Shown here piece by piece: positions 52,891 through 62,351 of a stretch of DNA of 64,000 bases (position 1 is the stretch's first letter; every line of letters starts with the position of its first letter). Under the pieces are notes generated by a model, which saw only the letters and a program-made list of their open reading frames with translations, made no database searches and was not told the origin of the DNA. The DNA lies in contig CBFHQV010000001.1 of the NCBI GenBank assembly GCA_965658055.1, forward strand, positions 35,182 through 99,181, read 5' to 3'. The stretch comes from Luminiphilus sp965658055 (GTDB lineage: Bacteria > Pseudomonadota > Gammaproteobacteria > Pseudomonadales > Halieaceae). The position numbers and the translations under genes were made by a program.

Positions 52891-53748
52891 ATGACCAGCA
52901 ATATTGTTTCCACCGCGTGGCTGAGCGAATCGCTGCAAGACCCGAAGCTCATAATTCTCGATGCGTCGTGGCATATGCCTGCCACGGGTCGATCGGGCAG
53001 CGAAGAATTCGACCAGCAGCGGCTGCCCGGGGCACGCTTTTTTGATATCGACAAGATCAGCGACAGCACTGCCGACCTGCCCCATATGCTGCCATCGGCC
53101 GACGACTTCGCGAGGGCTGTCGCTGCCCTCGGGATTGGCCAAGATACCCACGTTGTAATTTACGATGCGCTGGGGCTTTTCTCGGCGCCCCGCGCTTGGT
53201 GGATGTTCAAGGTCTTTGGTCACCCCTTCGTATCCGTGCTCGCCGGTGGCTTGCCAGCATGGCGACAATCGGGCTTCGCCGTTGAGACCACGCCACCCGC
53301 GTATCCACCCGGCGGCGGCGACTTCACCGGTGAGCGCGACGCTACTTGGATCGCGGACATGGCGCAGGTCGAAGCCGCCTTGGCGAGCGGCGACGCGGTG
53401 GTTCTCGACGCCCGATCTGCGGACAGATTCTCGGGTGCCCAACCTGAACCGCGTCCGGGTTTGCCCAGTGGGCACATGCCCCGCGCGAAGAATCTGCCCT
53501 TTCAGCAGGTCCTCGACCCACAGGGTAGCAATCTACGGCCGTCCCCTGAGCTTGCTTCGCTCTTCGCAACCTGTGGCATCACCCCGACAACCCCCGTGAT
53601 TACGAGCTGCGGCAGTGGCGTCAGTGCCTGCATTTTGGGGTTGGCGCTCGCGGAAACCGGGATAAAACCCCAAATATATGATGGTTCCTGGTGTGAGTGG
53701 GCCAGTCGACAACCCGCCCACCAGATCGCGGTCGGGCAAAATCCGTAA
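52891..53748 (+). CDS. sseA: 3-mercaptopyruvate/thiosulfate sulfurtransferase
   Basis: A 285-residue tandem-rhodanese enzyme. The first domain starts MTSNIVSTAWLSESLQDPKLIILDASWHMP, and the second holds the catalytic loop CGSGVSAC with Cys240. The loop resembles the mercaptopyruvate type (CG[S/T]GVT) rather than thiosulfate rhodanese (CRKGVT). Other motifs are LPGARFFDIDKISD and HVVIYDALGLFSAPRAWWMFKVFGH. It transfers sulfur from mercaptopyruvate to cyanide or thiol acceptors. ATG 52891 has GGAG upstream; the open frame to 52816 is not supported. A molybdopterin oxidoreductase gene, broken by a frameshift, follows 77 bp downstream; FdhD- or sulfur-carrier-type links are possible but unproven. 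Confidence 0.94.
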   Translation: MTSNIVSTAWLSESLQDPKLIILDASWHMPATGRSGSEEFDQQRLPGARFFDIDKISDSTADLPHMLPSADDFARAVAALGIGQDTHVVIYDALGLFSAPRAWWMFKVFGHPFVSVLAGGLPAWRQSGFAVETTPPAYPPGGGDFTGERDATWIADMAQVEAALASGDAVVLDARSADRFSGAQPEPRPGLPSGHMPRAKNLPFQQVLDPQGSNLRPSPELASLFATCGITPTTPVITSCGSGVSACILGLALAETGIKPQIYDGSWCEWASRQPAHQIAVGQNP

Positions 53749-53825
53749 TTTGATAAAGGTATGCCCGGGCGGTTTCCTGTACCCTTCGGGCTGGGGTCAA
53801 TCTATGGCTGATTGATGATGTTCCC

Positions 53826-54560
53826 GTGTCAGGGGTGGTCTGTTTGATCAAGCACACATTTTGTCGAATTTGTGAGGCCAGTTGCGCCCTTGATGTTGAG
53901 GTCGAGGCGGGTCGGGTGGTGGATATAGCCCCTCGAACAACGCATCGAGGCACCTTGGGTTTTGCGTGCATGAAGGGCCTTGCCCAGGCTGAGATGTACG
54001 ATTCCCCCGACCGGCTTACCCAGCCGCTGAAACGGGTCGGCGATCAGTTTGAACCCATCAGCTGGGAGCAGGCCTTCCGTGAGATTGGGGCGCAGGTCCG
54101 CACCGAGCGACAGGTCAGCCCGCATCGCATTGGTATGTATGTGGGAACGGCGGCGGGTTTCAGTCTGCTCCATCCAATTTTTGCCCAGGGCTTTATGGAC
54201 GGCACGGGCTCCCGCAATGTCTATAGCTCAGCGACTCAGGACTGCGCCAACCGCTTTGCGGCGGCACAGGCTGTTTATGGCTTTCCTTTTACCCAGCCCT
54301 TTCCCGATCTTGAGCATGTCGAGTATTTATTGGTGCTCGGCACCAATCCGGTGGTGTCGAAGTGGACTTTTTTACAGGTAGCCCATCCGGTCAAGCGATT
54401 GAAGGGCATTCTAAAACGGGGCGGCCGCGTCATGGTGGTCGATCCCCGCCACAATGAGACCGCCAAAGTGGCCGGGGAATATCAAGCGATTCGTCACGGT
54501 ACTGACTGGTGGTTTGCACTCAGTATCTTACAGGTCACAGTGACCATTACGATGGGGTGA
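53826..54560 (+). pseudogene. N-terminal part of a broken molybdopterin oxidoreductase (formate-dehydrogenase-like)
   Basis: This frame encodes the first ~240 residues of a molybdopterin oxidoreductase. It has the [4Fe-4S] motif CRICEASC followed by the fourth cysteine in GFACMKG, the MGD-binding region LGTNPVVSKWTF and VMVVDPRHNETAK, and ends in RHGTDWWFALSILQ. The following ~7 residues (VTVTITMG) look like frame-shifted sequence, and the stop is at 54560. The next reading frame carries the rest of the enzyme. Family members continue at this point with ~15-18 more residues before the sequence resumes, so the break looks like a deletion of about 50 bp with a frame change, not a single base. 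The start is GTG 53826 or TTG 53844, the latter with AGGGG upstream. Confidence 0.75.
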
Positions 54561-56008
54561 AAGACATCGTAGCGTGGGTGGCGGACTGGCCCCCCGAAGT
54601 CACCGCGGATATCACGGGCATTGCCCCTGAGGCTTTGCGCGCCATGGTGCAGGATTTTTGTTCGGCGAAGGGCGCTTCTATCATCACCGGCACCGGTGTT
54701 GGCATGAGTGGACAGGGCACCCTGGTGCAGTGGTTGGTAGAGGTCATCATCGCGCTGTCCGGAAATCTCGATCGACGGGGCGGCCACCTGGTGGGCGAGG
54801 GGATATTTGACTTCGCGGCCTACGCCAAGAAGAAAGGCCTGTTTTCGAGAGCAACGCGATCGCGTATTGGAGGCTTTCGCGAACTCAATGGCGCAATGCC
54901 CGGCGGCATTCTGGCCGATGAGATTCTTACCGAGGGCCCCGAACAACTCACGACCCTGTTTGTCACTGGCGGCAACCCACTGATGACCATGCCGGGGGCA
55001 GAGCGCTTGAAAACGGCTTTTGAGCGTTTGTCTTGCCTCGTCGTCACCGATATCTACTTGAATGAGACTGCGAGTTTGGCGCACTACGTGCTGCCCGCCA
55101 CGACCCCCTTGGAGCGACCTGATCTGCCCTTTGTGTTTCCCCTCTTTTTAGGGATGCAGTCGATTCCCTATCTCGCTGCGACCGAGGCGGTGGTAGCGCC
55201 GCGAGCTGCTGTGCTCGATGAAGCGACAATTTATGTACGACTCGCGGCAGCCAGTGGCGTGGGTCTCTTTGGGAGTCGTGTGCTCACCGGGCTGTTAAAC
55301 GCGATCACGCGGATCAACGGATTGTTGACCCGCGGGGCTCGGCATTTTCCCCAGCGCTGGCTTCTCGATCGCATCCTTCGTCACAATGACCAGCCCGCTT
55401 TCAACGCCTTGTTAGAACATCCGGACGGCCATCCCTGGCGAGGTGCTCGACCGGGGAGTTTTCTCGGTAAGCGCGTCACTACCGACAATGGCCGCGTTCA
55501 GCTCGCCCCCGCCGATTTCCTCGCGGAACTGCGTAAAGCCGCTGTCCTGCCGGAAAGTCATGACATCGAGCAACCGGTGTTCCGCCTGATTACCAAGCGC
55601 AGGCATAACACGCATAACAGCTGGACCCAAAATGTTGCGTCGCTTACCCGCGGCGAAAATGAGCAAACCAACGTGGTGTATATGCATCCCGACGACATGG
55701 AAGCGCTGGGGGTGGAAGCCGGGAACGCGGTTGATATCGCATCGCCGGCGGGGGCGATTCGGCTGCCTGTGGAAGCACTCACCGCGCTGCAAAATGGCGT
55801 AGTCGCGGTGCCCCATGGCTGGGGGCATCAGCATGCCGAGGGGCTGTCGGTGGCGAGTCGGTTGCGCGGCGCGAACGTGAATATTCTCGCGGCGGATGGC
55901 CCCGAGGCCATTGAGCCCTTGTCAGGGATGGCGCGCTTATCTGCGGTCCATGTCGCCATAACCAAAGCCGCGGGGCCGATAAATCCCGCGAGCTGGTCCG
56001 GGAGGTAA
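54509..56008 (+). pseudogene. C-terminal part of the broken molybdopterin oxidoreductase
   Basis: The reading frame resumes with YDGVKDIVAWVADWPPEVTADITGIAPEALRAMVQDF and runs through the rest of the Molybdopterin domain (GVGMSGQG, LFVTGGNPLMTMPGAE, TDIYLNETASLAHYVLPA) and the molydop-binding C-terminal domain (MHPDDMEALGVEAGNAVDI, VPHGWGHQHAEG). It has no credible start of its own: the first ATG-like codon is inside the upstream frame, with no domain start. It overlaps the N-terminal frame by 52 bp. The GT4 gene starts 5 bp after its stop with a GGAGG site, so the damaged gene may still be transcribed and be polar for the operon. Expression as two polypeptides is possible but less likely. 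Confidence 0.75.
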
Positions 56009-56013
56009 CCGCC

Positions 56014-57180
56014 ATGATTGTCGTGATGGTGGTCGACGCCTGGGATCAGCCTTTTAATGGCACCGTGGTGTCCTCTCGACGTTTTGCCGAGGCACTGCTG
56101 GCGCGGGGTGTTCAGGTGCGTGTGCTGGCGATTAGGGGGCGTGAACGAGAACTCCCGGGCGTGGAGCTGTTCGAGATGCCGAAGCTGTCGGTGCCGGGCC
56201 TCAATCACGTTATTGATCAGATGAGGGTACCGGTTGCCTTCCCCAACAGGGATATCATCAGAAAAGCCCTCGAAGGCGCCTCGATTTTGCACGTGCAATT
56301 TCCGCTTTTTGCGGCGGCGGTCGCGGTAACCGAAGCCAAGAAGCAGCGAATACCCGTGGTGTCATCGTTTCACTTGCAGCCAGAAAACATCCTCAGAAAT
56401 CTGAAGCTGCCTAACGTGTTTTTCAAGCGCTGGATTTACGGCTTGATGCACCGATGGATCTATCTTCGGAGTGATCATATTCTGGCTCCCTCTCGCTTTG
56501 CCAAGCAGCTACTGGAGCGAGAAATGCCCGTCGATGTGCCGGTCGATGTGCTCTCCAATGGTATTCCTGAATACCAATTGAGAGCGTATCGATTACGCAC
56601 CTCGATGCCCGAACAAATCAACGTGCTATGTGTGGGCAGGCTGGCGAGGGAAAAGCGCTACGATATCGTGATCGACGCCGTGGCGAAAAGCGCGTTCCGA
56701 GATCGACTGCGGGTGACCTTTGTCGGCTCGGGGCCGGTGGCTTCGGTATTAAAGCGCCGGAGTCAGGCTCGTGGTATCAATGCGCGCTTTGTCGCGCCCT
56801 CAGACAATGAATTAGAGGTGCTGTACCAGCAGGCTGATCTGTTTTTACATGCTGGCGAAAGTGAACTCGAGGGTATGTCGGTCATGCAGGCAATGGCAGC
56901 GGGTGTGCCGACCATCGTTTCCGACTCCGTTGACTCAGCCGCCTCTACGCTGATGACGCAGCAAATAGCGCGCTTTAGGTTTCCAAACCCGAGCCACTTG
57001 TCGTCACAGATAAACCTTCTTTGCGCGCCAGAGGGCCCGGTTGCGGTCTTAAGCGCGGCGGGGCACGCCGCCGCCCGCGGCTTAAAACTCGAGAATTCGG
57101 TCGCTCAGCTGGCCAGCACGTATCGCGCCTTGCTGGATACGCAAGTCCGCCGAGAAGAGGCTGACCGTGCGCTGGCTTGA
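56014..57180 (+). CDS. Glycosyltransferase family 4 (GT-B fold)
   Basis: A 388-residue retaining GT-B glycosyltransferase. The N-terminal domain contains IVVMVVDAWDQPFNGTVVSSRRFAEALLARG, and the C-terminal nucleotide-sugar domain has LCVGRLAREKRYD, FVGSGP and the E-x7-E-like loop GESELEGMSVMQAMAAGVP. It is most likely a lipid or polysaccharide glycosyltransferase acting on the cytoplasmic face of the inner membrane, with UDP- or GDP-sugar; the acceptor is not known. GGAGG precedes the ATG. It overlaps the MMPL transporter gene by 14 bp, so the sugar-modified product may be exported by that protein. Confidence 0.93.
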   Translation: MIVVMVVDAWDQPFNGTVVSSRRFAEALLARGVQVRVLAIRGRERELPGVELFEMPKLSVPGLNHVIDQMRVPVAFPNRDIIRKALEGASILHVQFPLFAAAVAVTEAKKQRIPVVSSFHLQPENILRNLKLPNVFFKRWIYGLMHRWIYLRSDHILAPSRFAKQLLEREMPVDVPVDVLSNGIPEYQLRAYRLRTSMPEQINVLCVGRLAREKRYDIVIDAVAKSAFRDRLRVTFVGSGPVASVLKRRSQARGINARFVAPSDNELEVLYQQADLFLHAGESELEGMSVMQAMAAGVPTIVSDSVDSAASTLMTQQIARFRFPNPSHLSSQINLLCAPEGPVAVLSAAGHAAARGLKLENSVAQLASTYRALLDTQVRREEADRALA

Positions 57181-59689
57181 GCGCTGGGCCGCAGGATGTT
57201 TTCAGCGGGGTTGGTCAGTGCTGGCCCTCGTGTTTGTGATCACGGGGCTCTTGGGGGGGTACGGCTTTGTCCACTTCGGGCTTAACTCCGATATGGACCG
57301 GGTAATCACGCCACGCGCTGCTGATACCTGGTACTACGAGGATGACCGGCTCAAGCGTGCTTTCCCCCAGTTTCGTCAGACGGTGTTGGTGGTGCTCAGT
57401 GGCAGCACGGCCGCTGACGTCAGCCGTGCCACCGACGGGCTGCTTGCACGAGTCCCGGATGATGGACTCATCGACCTGGTGACTGTACCGAATCGGGAGC
57501 CTCTGTTTGAATCTTCCTGGGCTTATTATGCAGAGCAGGACGCGTTTGATCAGCTGATCGAGGCGGCGCTCGCGTTGGGAGAAACCGGCAAACAGTTGCA
57601 ATCAACCGGCGCTGTGGCAGGCCTCCTTCAGGGCGTGTCTCTGGCTCGGCTCTCCAACGATGAACAAACCGTCAATGCGCTCACTGAGTTGCTTCAGGAA
57701 GCCCACGACGGGATTACCGTTGATGAGTCGCTACCGGTGTTGCTGCAGAGCTTGGCGGGTGCGGATGGGCGTTTTTATGAGCTTGCTGTCGTCAGCGCCA
57801 CACCAAATTTTGACGAACAGCTCCCCGCCGCGCGGATCGTGGGGTTAATCGAGGAATGGATTAGCGATATTGCCCCAGCCCATCCCAATGTTGACTTCGG
57901 ATTGACGGGTGATTTGGTGCTCGCCAACGAAGAAATCAGTGATGCTCTGAGCGGGGTGAAACTTGCGGGTACGCTGTCCGTGATATTTCTGATTCTGGTT
58001 GTCACCTTTGGCGTGCGCTGTTGGCGCCTGACTCTTGGCTTGCTGCTGCTTATTTTCGTCGGCAGCATCTGGACGCACTCTCTCGCGATGGGGGTCGTAG
58101 GCACTTACAACACGCTTTCGTTGGCCTTTATCGTTATGTTTTTCGGATTAGGTGTGGATTTTGGTTTGCACTACGGCCTCGCGGTGGGCGAGTCGCCGGA
58201 TGATGCGGCAGCAATCCAGAGTGCGGTGCGAAAAACAGGATCGGCGCTGGCGCTGTCAGCCCTGTCGACGGCACTGGCGTTTTTGTCCTTCACGCCCACC
58301 GAGTACACGGGTTTGGGGGAACTTGGCATTATTTCAGCGCTGGGTATGCTGGTGGCCTTCTTTCTGACACTCACCTTGTTGCCGGCTATTTTTGGTGTCG
58401 TAGGCTTACCCAAGCCGACCAAGGCCGTTGCCCCCCTCGGCGGCTGGACCTTACCTTCGCCGAAAGCCCTGCCCTCGCCCAAAATAGTCATCGGTTGCTG
58501 GTTGATTCTGGCTGGCGTGGGGATGCTGCCTGCCGGACATGCGAACTTTGATTACTCCGTCGCCGGGATGCGCAATTTACAGTCCCCGGGAATGCAGGTG
58601 CTGGAGCAACTTCAGCAGGCCGAACTGATGACCGATTACAGTATCTCCAGTCTTGTTTCCGAGCCGGACATGGCGTCAATCACCGAGGCCTTGAAAGCGT
58701 CACCTTCAGTGGCCTACGTCGCGTCGGTCGACGACTATCTGCCCGCGCGCAGTTCGACTGAGGTGCGTCGTGAGGCGCTGCTGGCGGCGGTGCGTGACCT
58801 GCTCGATGTCTGGGTTTTTCCCACCGTGAACAAAGCCGACCTAGAGCAGACTGTGGATGGCATATTTCAGACCGCGCAAGCTAGCAATGCGCTGAGTGAC
58901 CTGATATTTGTTAGCAGACTGGGTCCTACCGAGCTGGCGCGACTCGAAGCCCACGTGCAAGGCTTGTTGAACGAGCGGCGCCATTGGTTTTCGGAGGCGT
59001 TTACCGCGCCGGTTCCGTCCCGCGATGCGCTGTCCCAGAGCACCCGCAGCAACTGGATGTACAACGACCAGTTTCGTCTCGAAATAGGGCCGGCTTTCAG
59101 TACGAGCAGCCGAGATAATATTGAGCAGTTTGTGTCCGAGGTGCGGTCGATAGTGCCGAACGCGGGCGGTCGTTCTGTCATCGAATTTGGCGTCGGCAGC
59201 GTGGTGGTGCGTGCCTTCCAGCAGGCAACCCTGATAGCCTGTTTAGGGATTGTACTGATTTTGGCCGTTTACTACCGAGGAATCTGGATGCCGGGGGTGA
59301 TACTGTCGTCGCTGTTCATAACAACCATACTGACATTTGCCGTGATGGAACTTCTTGGTCTGTCACTCAACATGGCGAACGTGCTGGTTGTTCCGCTGAT
59401 TTTGGGCTTGGGTATTGATTCTGCCATTCACGTGGCTCACCGCTATAGCATGTTGGGTGATGGGCAGGCGTTCATTCACTCGAGCACACCCCGGGCCGTG
59501 TTTTTATCGGCGATCACGACGGTGGCGACCTTTGCGTCGCTGATGTCGAGTAGTCATCAGGGTGCGGCTTCGTTGGGTCAGCTGCTTGCGATTGCCATTC
59601 CCATCATGGTGATCGTTACCTTTACACTGATACCCAGCTTGTTGGAATTAAGTCCGATGGGAAGTCGGCGCCGACTCACGGCGCACTAA
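57167..59689 (+). CDS. MMPL/HpnN-like RND-family lipid exporter
   Basis: An 840-residue inner-membrane protein with the MMPL twofold topology: one N-terminal helix, a large periplasmic loop (about 35-260), helices 2-6, a second loop and five or six helices at the end. The segments FHFGLNSDM-like NSDMDRVITP, IVMFFGLGVDFGLHYGLAVG and VVPLILGLGIDSAIHVAHRYS match the family. The closest described group I can name is HpnN, the hopanoid-associated RND protein; no hopanoid synthesis gene is in the window. It starts at GTG 57167 inside the GT4 gene and ends 12 bp before the DUF1295 gene. It probably moves a lipid towards the outer membrane. Confidence 0.92.
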   Translation: MRWLERWAAGCFQRGWSVLALVFVITGLLGGYGFVHFGLNSDMDRVITPRAADTWYYEDDRLKRAFPQFRQTVLVVLSGSTAADVSRATDGLLARVPDDGLIDLVTVPNREPLFESSWAYYAEQDAFDQLIEAALALGETGKQLQSTGAVAGLLQGVSLARLSNDEQTVNALTELLQEAHDGITVDESLPVLLQSLAGADGRFYELAVVSATPNFDEQLPAARIVGLIEEWISDIAPAHPNVDFGLTGDLVLANEEISDALSGVKLAGTLSVIFLILVVTFGVRCWRLTLGLLLLIFVGSIWTHSLAMGVVGTYNTLSLAFIVMFFGLGVDFGLHYGLAVGESPDDAAAIQSAVRKTGSALALSALSTALAFLSFTPTEYTGLGELGIISALGMLVAFFLTLTLLPAIFGVVGLPKPTKAVAPLGGWTLPSPKALPSPKIVIGCWLILAGVGMLPAGHANFDYSVAGMRNLQSPGMQVLEQLQQAELMTDYSISSLVSEPDMASITEALKASPSVAYVASVDDYLPARSSTEVRREALLAAVRDLLDVWVFPTVNKADLEQTVDGIFQTAQASNALSDLIFVSRLGPTELARLEAHVQGLLNERRHWFSEAFTAPVPSRDALSQSTRSNWMYNDQFRLEIGPAFSTSSRDNIEQFVSEVRSIVPNAGGRSVIEFGVGSVVVRAFQQATLIACLGIVLILAVYYRGIWMPGVILSSLFITTILTFAVMELLGLSLNMANVLVVPLILGLGIDSAIHVAHRYSMLGDGQAFIHSSTPRAVFLSAITTVATFASLMSSSHQGAASLGQLLAIAIPIMVIVTFTLIPSLLELSPMGSRRRLTAH

Positions 59690-59701
59690 GCGGAGGGAAT
59701 C

Positions 59702-60607
59702 ATGAAAATTCTATGGCAGCGGCCAAACCCTGACATGCCCAAGGCGGAGGCCCTGGTTCGTGTGACTGTCGCCTATGTGGTGGCCTTATTTGCCGCCGGG
59801 CTGTTCCTTGCTGTGACCGACTTCGGTGCACTCGGCGGCATGTTCCTCGCCGATGTGCTGGGAACGCTGGTGATTTTTGGCTTCAGTCGTTGGCATGCTA
59901 ACAGCAGTTTTTATGATCCCTACTGGACGGTGATTCCGCCCTTGATGATGCTTGTGTGGATGGCGACTGGCGACAGCAGCTCGGTCACCCGTGAATTTGT
60001 GGTGCTGGCCTTGATTCTCTATTGGGCAACTCGGCTGACAACGCACTGGGCTTATTATTGGCCCGGGCTGCAGCACGAGGACTGGCGCTACCCTATGCTC
60101 CGAGAGCGCGCCAAGGGCAGCGCTGCACTCACCGATTTGCTGGGCATTCATGTGTTTCCGACGGTCCAGGTTTTTCTGGGCATGCTGCCTGTTTATGCGG
60201 TAACGCACCTGGCGACCCAGCCCTTGGGGTGGCTAGATCTTGTTGCCGCCGCAGTGACGTTTGGCGCGATCACCCTGCAAATGGCATCGGATTTTGAACT
60301 GCATGCCTTTGCGGAAAAAAGTGAGCCCGGGGATATTCTTGATACCGGGCTGTGGTCGTTATCCCGGCATCCCAACTATTTAGGGGAGATCGGATTGTGG
60401 GTGGGTTTGGCGCTGTTTGGTATAGCCGCGTTCCCCGCGGGTATTTGGTGGTGTAGTGTTGGTGCGATTGCGATGATCCTGATGTTCCGTTTCGCCAGTA
60501 TTCCGATGACGGAAAAGCGCTCCCTGGCCCGCCGCCCTGCCTATAGCGAGACCATGAAGCGTATTCCCATGTTACTCCCACGTCTGGGTCGACGGCGTGA
60601 CGCCTGA
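59702..60607 (+). CDS. DUF1295 (steroid 5-alpha-reductase C-terminal-like) membrane protein
   Basis: A 301-residue multi-pass membrane protein. The C-terminal part has LSRHPNYLGEIGLWVGLALFG, the family's nucleotide-binding-like signature, and ends with RFASIPMTEKRSLARRPAYSETMKRIPML. About eight helices are visible. Relatives include steroid 5-alpha-reductases and isoprenylcysteine or ergosterol-pathway reductases that use NADPH. A lipid reductase role, linked to the MMPL and GT4 neighbours, is plausible but not shown. AGCGGAGGGAATC supplies a very good ribosome-binding site, 12 bp after the MMPL stop. The last gene of the cluster starts 127 bp on. Confidence 0.92.
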   Translation: MKILWQRPNPDMPKAEALVRVTVAYVVALFAAGLFLAVTDFGALGGMFLADVLGTLVIFGFSRWHANSSFYDPYWTVIPPLMMLVWMATGDSSSVTREFVVLALILYWATRLTTHWAYYWPGLQHEDWRYPMLRERAKGSAALTDLLGIHVFPTVQVFLGMLPVYAVTHLATQPLGWLDLVAAAVTFGAITLQMASDFELHAFAEKSEPGDILDTGLWSLSRHPNYLGEIGLWVGLALFGIAAFPAGIWWCSVGAIAMILMFRFASIPMTEKRSLARRPAYSETMKRIPMLLPRLGRRRDA

Positions 60608-60734
60608 GCGAATTAGCCCGGGGGTGTTGGTCCTACGGCGGGCATCCCGGAATGATATTCGTACTGCTGGTTTGCTGTTGTCTTTAGGGCTGCAACAGCG
60701 ACACGCTTGTTCGATTTTTTGAGCGAGGATCGCC

Positions 60735-61868
60735 ATGCCATCGACGCCGTCATCGCCCAAAGACATGCTCGCTTCCCTGTGGGAGTCTTTTCGTGTGGCT
60801 CCCGCAAACCCTCCCGTTGGCAGCAACCGCGTGTTGGGTCGTCTGGTCGCGCACTTCCTCGTGCTTGCGGTGGTGCCTCTGATGGTCATTATGGTGGCGG
60901 GTGCACTTATCGACAGCGGCGTGTCTTCAACAAGCACGCGTATATCGATTGCCTGGCTGTGTTTGGTGCTGCCCTTTTCGCTGTTCTGGGGTCGACTCCC
61001 CGAGCGAGTTGTCCGTGGACTCATCCTGTTGGCATTGGCACTGGTCCAGCTGCGTTGGACAGCGGGCTGGCTCGTGCTCGATACCCAGGATGTGTTCGCG
61101 TCGATACTAACTGGCCTGATTTTTACGCCACTGCTACTGTTTATTGTTGCCCTGCTTGAGGGTAGACGCAACGGCGTGTTGATAGGACTGGTGGTTGCTC
61201 TCAACATGGGAGGGGCTGTCATCCTGGGGGCTTTTCGTGAAGAGCTTGCCCCCCTGTCTCTAGCGGATCCACGCTTGGGGGTCCCAACATTTGTGCTCAT
61301 GCTGGTTTACGCCGTGGTGGTAAACATTTGGTCCTCTCAACAAGAGCAGTTGCAAGATACCGAGCTCCAAGCGGCAACGCTTAAGCAAAAAGCGAACGTG
61401 GATCTCGAGACCGGACTCCTCAACCGAAGCGGCTTGGAGATGGTGGCAACGGGCTGGAGTCAACGAGGACACGCCTTTGCCTTGCTGTTACTCCAGCGCG
61501 ACGAAATGGACGCATTGGCGGCCTCGCTGGGCGATCAACACCGTAGCGTGACGCAAGTTGAGGTGGCCCGACGGTTGGAAGAGTCGGCCGACGACTCGAC
61601 CACTATCGCCCGTTGGAGTGAGGATAGTTTTCTGCTGCTGTCCCATCGTGCCGACCGCGAAAGTATTGAGCGCCTGGCGCAAAAAGTACGCCGCGGTATT
61701 TCTTCTACCGGGAAAACTGAGCTCTCCATGAATCTGTCGGTGAGCATTGGATTCACCGTGGTTGGCGCCGATGAGGAATTCGATCGTGCGCTCTTGCGCG
61801 CTGAGGCGGCGCTGACTGACGCCATGACCTCGGGCAATTGTGTTCGCTCTCGTTGGCTGATGCAGTAG
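60735..61868 (+). CDS. Membrane protein with degenerate GGDEF domain
   Basis: A 377-residue protein. About five membrane helices (residues ~38-200) form an integral sensory or anchoring part, followed by a short linker with a coiled coil (QEQLQDTELQAATLKQKA) and a GGDEF-fold domain starting DLETGLLNRSGLEM. The signature site reads RWSEDSFL at 293-300, so SEDSF replaces GGDEF, and cyclic-di-GMP synthesis is not expected. SIGFTVVGADEEFDRALLRAEAAL matches the domain's later parts. It is more likely a c-di-GMP-independent receptor or scaffold. GAGGATCGCC precedes the ATG. It may belong to the preceding operon, with a 127-bp gap that could hold a promoter. Confidence 0.9.
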   Translation: MPSTPSSPKDMLASLWESFRVAPANPPVGSNRVLGRLVAHFLVLAVVPLMVIMVAGALIDSGVSSTSTRISIAWLCLVLPFSLFWGRLPERVVRGLILLALALVQLRWTAGWLVLDTQDVFASILTGLIFTPLLLFIVALLEGRRNGVLIGLVVALNMGGAVILGAFREELAPLSLADPRLGVPTFVLMLVYAVVVNIWSSQQEQLQDTELQAATLKQKANVDLETGLLNRSGLEMVATGWSQRGHAFALLLLQRDEMDALAASLGDQHRSVTQVEVARRLEESADDSTTIARWSEDSFLLLSHRADRESIERLAQKVRRGISSTGKTELSMNLSVSIGFTVVGADEEFDRALLRAEAALTDAMTSGNCVRSRWLMQ

Positions 61869-61882
61869 TCGGGGTTGAGGCG

Positions 61883-62221
61883 CTAAAGCTGCCCAACATC
61901 GAGCGGTGCATTAAAGTTAAATAGCAACGACATCCAACCGTCCAAAAACGACTCAAGCGCAGGGTTGGTCTTTAAGCGACAAGCCCCTTGGCGGTGCAGC
62001 TTCAGGCGTTGAGGCTGTTTCAACTTGCCACGGGTATCACATAATCGTGCTGAAACCCGCACAAACGCTAACTTTTCAAGAGCGCTGGTCACGAGGACAG
62101 TCAGTTCGGGGAGTGCGCCTGACTGGACACGCCACGATTCGTGGGATGACGATGTCGCTGGGTCGTCCGAAACCGTATTGATCCTGATTATGTTTATTCC
62201 AATAATGCGCGCCATTAGCAC
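61883..62221 (-). CDS. Uncertain small hypothetical ORF
   Basis: A 112-residue frame on the minus strand that fills most of the 483-bp gap between the degenerate GGDEF gene and fhs. The product (LTVLVTSALEKLAFVRVSARLCDT to NPALESFLDGWMSLLFNFNAP) has protein-like composition, but I recognise no family. The start is GTG 62221 or ATG 62215 and neither has a clear Shine-Dalgarno sequence. It converges with the GGDEF gene. It could be a real gene or a chance frame. Confidence 0.35.
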   Translation of the reverse strand: MLMARIIGINIIRINTVSDDPATSSSHESWRVQSGALPELTVLVTSALEKLAFVRVSARLCDTRGKLKQPQRLKLHRQGACRLKTNPALESFLDGWMSLLFNFNAPLDVGQL

Positions 62222-62351
62222 CGGGGAGGCCGGTTAATCCGCGGTGTCAGCAGGCGTAAGCCTAGGGTAGATGATGCCTCTATTTGGGCTCTCCGTGTCG
62301 ATGCACGGCGAGCCTGGGATGGGGGCGCGGTGTGAGGAGAGAGGCAAGACC

